Part shown: piece by piece, positions 38,301-47,447 of the stretch
Position numbering within the stretch: position 1 is the stretch's first letter
How the letters are laid out: every line of letters begins with the position of its first letter
Assembly (NCBI GenBank): GCA_001599715.1
Contig: BCHU01000016.1
Coordinates: 124,001-188,000, forward strand
DNA: 64,000 bases
Direction of reading: 5' to 3'
DNA from: Phaeotremella fagi
Taxonomy: Eukaryota; Basidiomycota; Tremellomycetes; Tremellales; Phaeotremellaceae
Notes under the pieces: model-generated
The model's database searches: none
Told to the model about the DNA's origin: nothing
The model's input: only the letters and a program-made list of their open reading frames with translations
Position numbers and translations under genes: made by a program

Positions 38301-39845
38301 CCTTTGACACCCTTGGGAATACCTGTTGAACCAGATGTGAAACTGAGGGTGGCAGCTGAATCTGGACCAAGGATGACACCAGCGGGGGTTTGAGAAAATT
38401 GTTGATATGGTTCCAATAGATCTGCCTCTCCTTCTCTGGATCCTGTTACTCCTGTTGACGTCAATGCGACAGCGGGTACTTGGAGGCGAAGGGATAGATT
38501 CTCTTTGATGTATTCTGATACCGTGGATGATAAATCTCCAGCGCTGGAAATGACTAGTAACGCTCGGGGATTAGAGACTGATAGATATACAGTTTGTCTG
38601 GATGGTGGATATGCTGGATCGATGACCGAGAAAACACCACCAGCTTTGAGAACACCCATGACACAGACTACCAATTCTACACTTCTAGCGGCGTACACCA
38701 TGACAACTTCTCCTCGTTCCAAACCGTTCTTGAGCAAAGCATGGGCGAGTACATTAGATGCCTCATCGACTTGTCGATAAGTGAATAGACGTCTACCACG
38801 ACTGGGTCCATCCATGACAGTTTGACCTTCTGCCAATTCACTCTGTACCACACAGATTCTATCGGGATTGGCTTTCGCGTTCGCAGAGAATATATCTGGA
38901 ATAGCACCGACGAATCCTGACCAATCGAGATCAGCCGCAGGATCTGGAAGTACTTTGACTTGTGAAGGGGTTCTCAGAGGGAGTGATCCGAGAGGGTGAG
39001 TTGGTCCGGCCGATGAGGCTGAGAGTAGCAATTGCAACAGAGATTCCAGAATGGCGGAAATTCGACTTTGAGTGAAAAGTAAAGAGTTGTATGCGAGTCT
39101 CAGATTCAATGGCGCAATTGACGTTCTTGTTGCTGAGGTTTCCGAAGTGGCTGCAAGTAAGAAAAGTGTAAGATCGGTATGTAACGAGGTTGATGGATCT
39201 GATTCTACTTGAGTTGAGTCGAAGAATCTAACTCTGAACAGAGGTCCTTCTGGTTTAAGATGATTGACCAAATCCGTCATTGAGACAGCATCTTCAGCAG
39301 CTTGAACCTCTTGATCCATGACTTGTCTGAGAACATCGAAGAATGTCATTTCAGGTGCTAAATCCAATTTGAGAAGAAGTGGTCGAGGTGTTCCAGGAGC
39401 TGAAGTACAGATCACCAAAGAAGGGTCTGGAGTGTATCGGAAGAGTAGGATAGCGAATGAAGTGAGGAGGAGATGGTAGGGTGAGGGTAAAGGAGAGGCT
39501 GGAAATATGGTTGAAAATTCCAGTGTCAGTCTGAGGAGTACTGGGTTCAAAGCTGGAGGGATGGGCAGCGTTTGAAATGCTTCGACCAATTTGGCAGGAG
39601 CTACAGAGGGAGTCAGCATGGTTGTTGATAGGAGGATACAAGTGTGAGATTGAGTTAATTCAGGTATGAGCATCGACTACAGAGCACGATGACCAATAAA
39701 CGGGTTTTCGAGTCGACTCACTTGGTCTTGGGTAATCAGTTGGGAGTGCTAAGCTAGGCAAAGCAGCTAATCTAGTTGACCATCTTTGTAGTTTCGCAGG
39801 TGTGTCGTCACCATTGGTAGCTGCCCCGTTAGGTTGGGCGGACAT
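35340..39845 (-). CDS. LYS2: L-2-aminoadipate reductase (alpha-aminoadipate reductase)
   Basis: Lys2 reduces alpha-aminoadipate to its semialdehyde in fungal lysine synthesis, using ATP, a phosphopantetheine arm (added by Lys5) and NADPH. The ATG at 39845-39843 opens [20 protein letters not shown]. Next comes a condensation-like N-terminal region and the adenylation domain: [56 protein letters not shown] and [20 protein letters not shown]. The carrier domain has [20 protein letters not shown] with the modified Ser. The reductase domain starts [20 protein letters not shown] and has [27 protein letters not shown] and [11 protein letters not shown] (Tyr/Lys catalytic pair in the YGQSK stretch). 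The C-terminus ends [12 protein letters not shown] at 35342-35340. About six exons, with length near 1400 residues as usual. It is divergent from THI20 over 299 bp. Confidence 0.97.
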
Positions 39846-40144
39846 TGTGAGATGTGGATATGTATCCTATATACAAATAAAGACGATAATGAAAATGAAA
39901 AATAAAGATTTTTTTGGAAAGATAACATTACTAACTGGGTTCGACTCGGAACGGACAATTCCGAGTGATTGTAGGAAAAGACACGTCATTAAATTGCCAC
40001 GTTTACCCCGCAATCCCCACAGTATACTCGTACTGTACTTTTCCATCTCTTCCTGTTTTTCTCCTTCTTTCGAGACAAAATAATTCAAGGCAACTCACTT
40101 ATTCTCACTAATCAGCCTCATCATCCTCTGGTAGACTGCAAAAT
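39846..40144. promoter_or_regulatory. Divergent promoter LYS2 / THI20
   Basis: 299 bp between two outward start codons. It contains a TGACTC-like core at two places on either strand (for example near 40205 and 39715, just outside) but no clear paired Gcn4-type site inside. Shared regulation of lysine and thiamine genes is not proven by this layout. Confidence 0.5.
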
Positions 40145-42288
40145 ATGTCCAGACTCTCTTTGATATCAAAACCCCAACCTCATGTCTTGACGATCGCAGG
40201 TGAGTGTGATTCCTCAATTGACTCACCCTCCTGAGCTGATCGGTATATAGGTAGTGATAGTGGCGGGGGTGCCGGTATACAGGTGATTCATCTTCTGATC
40301 TTGATAGTAGATGTAACTTCTGCTAATTCCATATTTTAGGCCGATCTCAAAACAATATCTGCTTTTGGATGTTACGGTTCATCGGTGATAACTGGCCTCA
40401 CAGCTCAGAATACGCTGGGTGTTCAAGCTGTCCACGAAGTGCCCACTGAGTTTGTGATCCAACAAGTAAATACTGAGTTATCCATATTACGACTCCAAAC
40501 TAATTTTGCCTCAGTTGAAATCGATTTTCGACGATCTACCACCCTCACACCTCAAATTCGGTATGCTGACATCTGCATCAACTATTCGAGCTCTGGCAGC
40601 ATTCTTCTCCTCCATCCCAGCAGCATCACGCCCTTACATGGTTCTAGACCCCGTCATGGTATCCACCTCAGGTCATACACTTCTTCCCGACGATGCCGTT
40701 TCTGCCATTACAAGAGATTTACTAAAACTCGTTCAAATGATCACACCCAATATCCCGGAAGCCTTACGAATCACCGGCTCTTCATCGGAGATTCACACTT
40801 TGGAAGACATGTTGATGTTAGCAAAGGATGTCGCTGCAGTCTGTAAAATACCTGCTGTTTTATTGAAAGGAGGTCATCTGGGAGTGAATCGAGATCAAAT
40901 ATCAAAATTAAGTAAAACGGTCGACGTGGAATGGGATGAAGGTGATGAGGAGGAAGACACTGTCGAGGTTCTCTATGGATTTAGACAGGAGATAGGTTTA
41001 TCAAATCAGAAGGATTACGTTGTGGATATACTGGTGGAGAGAAGTGAGGGTAGTCAAAAGATAAAATTGTTTGTCGGGAATAGGTTGGATACGACAAGTA
41101 CCCACGGAACGGGGTGTACTCTATCAGCAGCAATCGCTTGTTCGTGGGCAACTAGTTCTGAAGGAAAGGGTGGGTTCACGGCAATCGTTGGGGAGCATCT
41201 GAAACTGAAACTGAACTATAGACTTGTACGAGGACAGCGTGAGACGGGCGATTGCCTATACACAGTCAGCAATAGCTTCCGCCTTCCCAATCGGCTCTGG
41301 CAATGGGCCGCTGAATCATTCACATCTTACAATGCCTAGAGCGTTACCTCCGTATGTGTCCCTACTCTCACTCCAACGTTTCACTAACATATCTGAAGGC
41401 CAACAAAATCAAACCCTCATCCATTCACCTCACACCTCGTTCGCTCAGATCTCGCACTATGGAAATCATATGTAAGTTGAATGACGAAGTTTGATAACGT
41501 AAGCTGAAAGACCACAGGTCAGGCATCCTTTCGTAGTTCAACTTGGACAGGGCACCCTGAAAAGAGAATGCTTCGAACACTATATCAAACAGGATTATCA
41601 CTATTTACGTCACTGTGAGTGGATACGACTTTCACAGGATTGATTCCTTTAGACGCTCGAGCACACAGTTTAGGTGCATATAAATCCTCCCAGTTTGAGG
41701 ATATCAAGGCGTTTTCAGAGATTGCCCTACACATCGCTCGAGAATCAGAAATGCATGTAGCAGTGAGTTGAGGACTTCATTTCTCGAACAAAGCACTTAA
41801 CTCATGTCTTGCAGTATTGCGCTGAATTCGGTATCACCCTCGAAACGCTGATAGCCACCCCCGAATCCGCTCCAGCAGCAGCGTACGCAAGATACATCTT
41901 AGACATAGGGACCCAAGGAGATAACCTAGATCTCTACGTAGCAGTAGCCTCATGTCTAATAGGCTACGGAGAAGTTGGTTTATGGTTACAGAAAAGAGTG
42001 AAAACTGGAGAAGCGATTCTAGAGGGTAATCTATATAAGAGATGGATGGAAGATTATTCAGGTAAAGATTTTTTGGACGCTGTCAATCGTGGAATAGGTA
42101 CGTCGTCTTTTATCTGCACAGAATTGATCTTTAATTGATCCGGGCAATCCCTTTTTATAGAAAATTTAGAAAGAAGAATTGCTTTGGATCCACCTTCACC
42201 GGTCAGACTTGCTCAGTTGACACGGATTTGGCAGGAATGTGTTAGATTAGAAAGAGATTTTTGGCAGATGGGCTTAGATTTGATATAG
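40145..42288 (+). CDS. THI20: Bifunctional HMP/HMP-P kinase with TenA domain (Thi20 type)
   Basis: Thi20 phosphorylates hydroxymethylpyrimidine twice for thiamine synthesis; the TenA domain hydrolyses thiamine breakdown products for salvage. Exon 1 (40145 to about 40199) and a short exon 2 give [20 protein letters not shown], the kinase substrate loop. Later motifs are GSSVITGLTAQNTLGVQAVH, VLDPVMVSTSGHTLLPDDAV, LITPNIPEA-type MITPNIPEALRITG and TTSTHGTGCTLSAAIACSWA, the anion-hole/GTGC motif. An insert with DEGDEEEDTVE lies before it. After DLYEDSVRRAIAYTQSAIAS and GNGPLNHSHLTMPRALPP the TenA part begins: LALWKSYVRHPFVVQLGQGT, HYIKQDYHYLRHYARAHSLG, the Cys motif HVAYCAEFGITLETL, SCLIGYGEVGLWLQKRV and ERDFWQMGLDLI. 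Stop at 42286-42288. About ten exons. Confidence 0.95.
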
Positions 42289-42527
42289 TATTGCTCCACC
42301 AGACAGTTGGCTACAGAAGCTATAAGTGACAGTGGAGAGTAGACGATACTGTAATGTACTGTACACTTGTGGCGATTTCTAACAAAGGATTGCATGAAAA
42401 GAAATCCAACTTTTGTCGTCAAGAAATCCTTTCAGTCATGTAGAAGACAAAAATGACATGAAGGTCCTCTTTCCTAGCTTGACTGTTGATTTTGAACTTC
42501 TACATATACAAGTATACAGAATCAATC

Positions 42528-43079
42528 ATGAGTAGTTCGAGCAGTAGAAACTCACCAGTCAAAGAAAAGACTCTTCACATGATGTCAATAAAATTTGATG
42601 ATAACGATAAAAATAAACTCACCTTCACAGCTCTAGCTTTTAACCCATGGGGTAGAGAAGAGATCGATGAATATCTCGAAATGAACACTCGTCATACTCT
42701 TGATCTATCAACTCGAACCATTCGTCCTCTCGATACCCAAAACTCCAATATTTTGATTGGATACGACGACCCCAAGCTCGAAATTAATTCTGCTTCGGAG
42801 CTTTCTGTCCGTAGCAATGAGGGGTTTAAAGAAGCTTACGATGAATTTGAGAGGATTTGTTTGTTAGCTAGTAGAATTCTCATCAACGAGACATACAAAG
42901 AGCTTAATGAAGGTGATATCATGGGGCGTGAGAAGAATTTGAGTGAAGCTCTGGCGAGATGTCAAGAATCGATTGCCGAGGCACAGGAGACTTTACATTC
43001 GGCATTTTCGAACGAGGAACTTGCAAGCTTCAAGAAGTATACTCAAGGTATGCTGACAGCTAAATTTAGAGTTTTGTGA
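42528..43079 (+). CDS. Island family protein 1, unknown function, single exon
   Basis: 183 residues from the ATG at 42528, no intron. I do not recognise it. It opens MSSSSSRNSPVKEKTLHMMS and is acidic, mostly predicted as strands then helices (FKEAYDEFERICLLASRILI; LARCQESIAEAQETLHSAF), and ends GMLTAKFRVL. The opening KEKTLHMMSIKFDDNDKNKL and the helical second half align with the island proteins at 45573 and 46555 in layout: a start box of the K-x-T-L-x-M type, a middle Pro/Asp loop, then two long amphipathic helices and a closing strand ending in F-x-V. No signal peptide, membrane helix or cysteine-rich motif is seen. It begins 239 bp after the THI20 stop. Confidence 0.72.
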   Translation: MSSSSSRNSPVKEKTLHMMSIKFDDNDKNKLTFTALAFNPWGREEIDEYLEMNTRHTLDLSTRTIRPLDTQNSNILIGYDDPKLEINSASELSVRSNEGFKEAYDEFERICLLASRILINETYKELNEGDIMGREKNLSEALARCQESIAEAQETLHSAFSNEELASFKKYTQGMLTAKFRVL

Positions 43080-43108
43080 GACTGGTTTATTGGTTGGTAC
43101 CTGGGTAA

Positions 43109-43279
43109 ATGAAGGAGGATGACATGAGTTTGAGAGTTTTGAAGTTGAAACAGGTTAACGAAAGAGATTTTGTAGAATATACGAGGATGATTATTGAAGT
43201 AGTTGAGCAAGTCCGAGCGCATGAGTTCTATTTCATTCTTATTGCCACTTCATCACAGTCAGACCTCGCCGCTTTTTAA
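43109..43279 (+). CDS. Possible 56-residue ORF, unsupported
   Basis: ATG at 43109 reads MKEDDMSLRVLKLKQVNERD, FVEYTRMIIEVVEQVRAHEF and ends DLAAF. It is charged and helical like the tails of the neighbouring family and could be a fragment of another copy, but it is short and has no independent support. Confidence 0.15.
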   Translation: MKEDDMSLRVLKLKQVNERDFVEYTRMIIEVVEQVRAHEFYFILIATSSQSDLAAF

Positions 43280-43479
43280 GTGGACGTACTGTATAGTAGC
43301 CGGGTTTCTACATTTGAGAAGCCATTCAAATAGGATTAATCTATATCCTCCTTTGAACATTATCAAATCAAAGGATAAAATGAAGCGGGACTTGAAAGTC
43401 TTCGTGACCTGCTCCAAATTGTTTGCTGCCCTTTGTCATCTTTCTTCTTTCATCTAGCAAATTCATCCTCACCAACAAT

Positions 43480-44067
43480 ATGTGTACATCGGGTTCAGAC
43501 TATCGACAAGTCCTCAAAGTTGATATCATAGACAATCCAACTCAATTCGACAAGTTCAGATTTCAAGTTAAATCATTTGAACCAGCTTCAAACAACCCTC
43601 GCCATCTTCATAGCGAAGTAGCTAGACTGTTCCCAATCGGCTCACAACATATCTACCGACGGGGAACCATAACACCTGTCAGAGGTAGGGGTACAGGTGG
43701 GGTAAGAGCAGCTTATAAACAAATTTCATGTCTATCTTCCCAAACTACAGTCAAACCTATCAGTAGCTCGTTGAACAACGACGAAATCGCTCTTTTTTCC
43801 TCAGTAAACACGTCTTGTATTGAGAAGGTGATTGAAGATCTACTTATATATGAGCAGAGAATCAGTTATATTGAGAACAGTTTCAATGCGGAGAGGATGT
43901 CTGAAGAAGATTGGAACGAGGAGAGGTACAGTTTGGCTTTTTTTAAGGTAGAGTCTGCCAGCCAAGTCGATGAGATTTGGAATTCTGTCCGGAAATCTGT
44001 CCGGGACGATTGGATGAGAACTACCAAAAGAGAGATAACAGGTATCTTCACCATTGTTGATGTATAA
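43480..44067 (+). CDS. Island family protein 2, unknown function, single exon
   Basis: 195 residues from the ATG at 43480 (MCTSGSDYRQVLKVDIIDNP), no intron. It is clearly paralogous to the protein at 44552: FDKFRFQVKSFEPAS, GSQHIYRRGTITP, TTVKPISSSLNNDEIALFS and the C-terminal RTTKREITGIFTIV each have a counterpart there. The opening L-x-V/I-D-I-I ... F-x-VKSFEP also resembles the start of the 45573/46555 pair (RFEIKSFETTN), so all five genes may share one fold. The middle helix is acidic (EDLLIYEQRISYIENSFN). No domain, signal peptide or membrane segment is recognised. Function unknown. Confidence 0.78.
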   Translation: MCTSGSDYRQVLKVDIIDNPTQFDKFRFQVKSFEPASNNPRHLHSEVARLFPIGSQHIYRRGTITPVRGRGTGGVRAAYKQISCLSSQTTVKPISSSLNNDEIALFSSVNTSCIEKVIEDLLIYEQRISYIENSFNAERMSEEDWNEERYSLAFFKVESASQVDEIWNSVRKSVRDDWMRTTKREITGIFTIVDV

Positions 44068-44551
44068 AAAATTTCGTATTACTGTTGTGTCAAGTGATGT
44101 GGCCCATATTCCGTAGCTATAGTCTGATTCTCAATGTCAATAAAACTTCAGATGTATATTCAAAGATTGCGGTACAAGTAGTTGCCAGCGTTCGACTATA
44201 ACAATCAATCAGAGATTCAAATAATGGTGTTCTCCATGCTCCGTCCACCATCTGGAGGCTTTGTCTCACAGTCCAAAGAAGAAACGACAGGGCACCAAGA
44301 CGACAAGCGGAGAACGAAAAGAAAATACTGTATCAATGACTTTGTGGCAGTCCTTTCCTCTGCCACATTCAGTCTTTCTTCAGTTGCCTTCTTCATCTCA
44401 TGACGATTCTAATCAAAAGAAGATTCTAATTAAAGGAAAGATTCAAGAGACTTCCCGGTGATATACTGAATAAATTATTCCCCCCCCCCCTCTATCTCTT
44501 TTTCTTTCTTCTCCCACAACTAAAAATCTGATTACACATTCACTGGTTAAG

Positions 44552-45130
44552 ATGAGTATCCACCAATCAACACCGAGACAAGTCCTCAATATCGATATTA
44601 TCGGTAATCACATTGATTTCGATCAATTCATTTTTCAAGTCAAGTCATTCAAACCAGAATCATCCCTTCCAGATGAGTTTCACAGACGACTGGCCAGAAT
44701 TCTAGTCGTAGGTTCACAACACACCTATAGTTATGGTACGATCACTCCTCGGCTAGCTGTTCGCGGAGAGCAACCCGCGTATACATCGATTCTTTGCGAT
44801 TTCGCCCACACAACCATCAAACCGGTTAATCCATCTCTTTTAACAGACGAAATCGAGTTATTCTCAAAAACGCAAGCAGCTGGTTCTCAATCGATCATTG
44901 ATGCGTTTCACGAAACACAAAATTATGTTGCTGCAGCAGAGGAACAATATTCTTTAGGAGAATGTACTAGAAGAGAGAGGGAGGTTCTTTTACGATCATA
45001 TCAGAGGATTGGGGTTAATGCGATTGCAAGCATCGTAGAGAGTTGGAAGAAGCTTCCAGAGGATATCCAGGAGAAATGGAGAAGAACTTCACAGAGAGAA
45101 ATCACCAGTGTTTTTATGGTTTATATGTGA
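44552..45130 (+). CDS. Island family protein 3, unknown function, single exon
   Basis: 192 residues from the ATG at 44552 (MSIHQSTPRQVLNIDIIGNH), no intron. Its paralog is the 43480 protein: matching blocks are FDQFIFQVKSFKPES, GSQHTYSYGTITP, TTIKPVNPSLLTDEIELFS and RRTSQREITSVFMVYM. The central part is helical (YVAAAEEQYSLGECTRRERE). A run of 11 C residues at 44480-44490 and pyrimidine-rich sequence precede the gene. No recognised domain. The pair has diverged well beyond recent duplication, which argues that both are kept by selection. Confidence 0.78.
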   Translation: MSIHQSTPRQVLNIDIIGNHIDFDQFIFQVKSFKPESSLPDEFHRRLARILVVGSQHTYSYGTITPRLAVRGEQPAYTSILCDFAHTTIKPVNPSLLTDEIELFSKTQAAGSQSIIDAFHETQNYVAAAEEQYSLGECTRREREVLLRSYQRIGVNAIASIVESWKKLPEDIQEKWRRTSQREITSVFMVYM

Positions 45131-45474
45131 ATGAAGGGTTGAGTTGAGTACAGTATGGTAGTTCGTAGGTTGGTATGTGTTTGGTAATTGGTTATGACAT
45201 TTCAAAGTGGAAGGGAAGTTCTACTCGTGCAATATAGGTTCGATTTGTGACAAGCTGTTTCTTGCCACAGGTGTATGCACTGTACGAGTGTGGGAGCAGT
45301 CGAAGAAATTGCCCAGGCCTTCTTCCGTCTAGGTGATCGATACAACCACTCCTTTGAGCAGTGAAAGTAATCTCAAAGGAAAGGTTGTTGAGGAGTTTGA
45401 ACGGAGCGTCTTCTAAAATAAGTGTTCAATTGAACGATTTTCAAAATCATTTACAATACCATCAGCTCAATTTA

Positions 45475-45521
45475 CTTTACCCAACCTTTTTCTTTCTTTG
45501 ACCGTCCATCATCACTCTCAC
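45475..45521 (+). promoter_or_regulatory. Conserved upstream block of island gene 4
   Basis: A stretch starting CTTTACCCAACC, with TTTTTCTTTCTTTGACCGTC and ending ATCACTCTCAC, about 55-100 bp before the ATG. The same block stands before island gene 5 with only two or three changes and one small indel. The pyrimidine tract suggests a core promoter or start-site region. Confidence 0.55.
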
Positions 45522-45572
45522 GGGAAAAAAACAACTCCATACATACGAAAACACCTTTATAAACCATAAATC

Positions 45573-46154
45573 ATGAGTTCCAATCAACCAAAATCAAAAG
45601 AAACTTTAACCATGCGAAATATCCGTGAATACGAAGATGAGAACGGCAAGACGTTGAAGAGATTCGAGATTAAATCGTTCGAAACCACCAACCAAGATCT
45701 CCTCCTTATCTCAGATCTCTATCCAAGTCTAGTTATGGATCCCGAAGAGGGAATGATATATTCAGACAACCCACCACCCAGCGTCTTACCGAAACTCAAG
45801 ATCAGTTACTCAGCAGACGCCGAATTCGAACCCGTCCCACAGATTCATACTGATATCGAGAAATCAGAATTCCGAGAAGCGACTGCAAGATTGTTTTCGA
45901 TTGGGAAGAGATATGATGAGATTGAGGATCGAGCTGTGCACTTGTTCCTTGAGAGTCCGGAGACTAGGGAGGCAAAGGTTATTTTTGGTAAGACTTTTTT
46001 GGAAGTTAGTGAGGCTAGAGCGAAGGAGTCTAGAGAGGCTAGACAGCTTTATGATGAGCGTTATTCAATGGAGGAGAGACAAAGCTATTTGGATGGAGAT
46101 AATATCGTTATGAAGGCTTATTTCAATGTGGAAAGTGTTGAGGAGAAGGAGTGA
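45573..46154 (+). CDS. Island family protein 4, unknown function, single exon
   Basis: 193 residues from the ATG at 45573 (MSSNQPKSKETLTMRNIREY), no intron. Blocks: KTLKRFEIKSFETTNQDLLL, SDLYPSLVMDPEEGMIYSDN, FEPVPQIHTDIEKSEFREAT, a helix EARAKESREARQLYDERYSM and the end VMKAYFNVESVEEKE. The protein is strongly acidic with a highly charged coiled-coil-like second half. It is nearly the same as the 46555 copy over most of its length, so these two come from a recent tandem duplication. No known domain is visible. Being intact, it is the likely functional member of the pair. Confidence 0.8.
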   Translation: MSSNQPKSKETLTMRNIREYEDENGKTLKRFEIKSFETTNQDLLLISDLYPSLVMDPEEGMIYSDNPPPSVLPKLKISYSADAEFEPVPQIHTDIEKSEFREATARLFSIGKRYDEIEDRAVHLFLESPETREAKVIFGKTFLEVSEARAKESREARQLYDERYSMEERQSYLDGDNIVMKAYFNVESVEEKE

Positions 46155-46456
46155 GAGACTGATGGTAGTTCTACTGTGCTCGTACTGTACATATCTTTCC
46201 CTGGATCACAATGTATTTGATATTTCATATCGATGTTGCCATTGGTCGTTCGTCTATTTACAGTACCCGCCACAGTATAATTTATGAGATTTATTGAAAC
46301 ATCAATGGCAGAATCGGTGTACTGTAGCCTTCTTTCATTCAAGTGATTCATGAGAACTACTCCATTGAATGTCAAATCCTATCAAAGGAAGGACAAACGG
46401 CGGGAATTGAATCAAAGAGTCTTCCGAAGAAAAGTATGAGTACAACGATCACAATA

Positions 46457-46499
46457 CTTTACCCAGCCTTTTTCTTTCTTTGACCGTCATCACTCTCAC
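46457..46499 (+). promoter_or_regulatory. Conserved upstream block of island gene 5
   Basis: Counterpart of the block before island gene 4: CTTTACCCAGCC, TTTTTCTTTCTTTGACCGTC and ATCACTCTCAC. A CAT triplet present in the other copy is missing here. Confidence 0.55.
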
Positions 46500-46554
46500 T
46501 TCCATACAACACGAAAACATCGTGAAATCCCTCTTCCTAAACAACACTGCAGCC

Positions 46555-47162
46555 ATGAGTTTCAATCAACCAACCTCGAAATCAACATTAATCATGCAAA
46601 ACATCCGTGAATACGATGAGGACGGAAAGACCTTGATGAGATTCGAGATAAAATCGTTGGAAACCATCAACAAAGATCTCCTCCTAATCTCAGATCTCTA
46701 TCCAGGTCTAGTGATGGATCCCGAAGAGGGAGTCATCTATTCAGATAACCCCCCACAGAGCGTCTTACCAAAGATCAAGATCAGATACTCAGACGCCGAG
46801 TTCGAACCCGTCCCACAGATTCATACTGAACTCGAGAAATCGGAATTCCGAGAAGCCACCAAAAACTACTTTTCCAGTGGGAACGACAAGGCATATAAGG
46901 AGACTATCGATCAGGCTTTGAAATTGTATCTTGAGAGTGGGGAGACTTTGGAGGCAAAGGTTATTTTCGATAAGACTTTTTGGAGGTTAGTGAGGCCAAA
47001 GCGAAGGAATCTAAGGAGGCTAGAAAGTTTTATGAAGAGCGATATTCGATGGAGGAGAGACAGAGTTATTGGGATGAAAGTAATGTCGTTATGAAGGCTT
47101 TTTTCGAGGTGGAAAGTTTGGAGGAGATGAGGTTGTTGAAGGAGATGAATGTGGGATGCTGA
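46555..47162 (+). pseudogene. Island family protein 5, frameshifted copy of the 45573 gene
   Basis: The ATG at 46555 opens MSFNQPTSKSTLIMQNIREY and the protein follows the 45573 product block by block (SDLYPGLVMDPEEGVIYSDN, FEPVPQIHTELEKSEFREAT). At 46977-46981 it has five T where the sister gene has six (about 45994-45999). This moves the reading frame, so the product ends in an unrelated basic tail (RPKRRNLRRLESFMKSDIRW) at the stop ending at 47094. The lost frame continues as VSEAKAKESKEARKFYEERY and VMKAFFEVESLEEM to a stop at 47160-47162, so the 3' part has not decayed. Either this is a very young pseudogene or a homopolymer sequence error hides an intact gene. Confidence 0.75.
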
Positions 47163-47447
47163 TGTTGTATCATTTTTTATAGGAATCGATGTTACCTGTT
47201 CGTTCCATTTTCCGCCCACAGAACAACAATTCATCAAATCCATTAAACATCGTTATGCCCAGAGCCGAATTCTTTACTTGAAGTTTTGAACTTGACGAAA
47301 TATACGTTACATATGTATTCAATGGGTGCAAATCAAACGTACGCTACAGAACTGAACTCGTATCGATGGGATAATTATTTACGAAGCTGCTGGAATCAAA
47401 ATTATATATGTATCTCCACTCTCACTCTCGCATGTCCCACCACCACC
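47163..47447. other. Convergent intergenic region island gene 5 / PMA1
   Basis: 285 bp between two stops. The first 80 bp resemble the 3' flank of island gene 4; the rest should be PMA1 3' sequence. No further gene. Confidence 0.5.

Larger units (their letters stand above)
45305..47240 (+). repeat. Tandem segmental duplication of about 0.95 kb (two units)
   Basis: Unit 1 is about 45305-46270 and unit 2 about 46320-47240. Each holds one island gene of the 45573/46555 type, its upstream region and part of its 3' flank. Non-coding matches include a CCTTCTTnC...AAGTGAT-like stretch at the left ends, a near-identical upstream block at 45475-45521 and 46457-46499, and an ATCGATGTT-GCC/ACC stretch after each stop. 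The flanks match less than the coding parts. Confidence 0.65.

Noticed and set aside
40145..40400. Thiamine pyrophosphate riboswitch in the early introns of THI20
   Set aside because: Fungal TPP riboswitches occur in introns of thiamine genes, so I looked. A CTGAG is present but the partner helices and second conserved loop are not.
43423..43479. Longer start for island protein 2 with a hydrophobic leader (LPFVIFLLSSSKFILTN)
   Set aside because: It would need a TTG start. The ATG at 43480 is the first good start, so no signal peptide is claimed.
46911..47243. Minus-strand frame of 110 codons
   Set aside because: It is antisense to the end of island gene 5, with no family likeness and no good start context.
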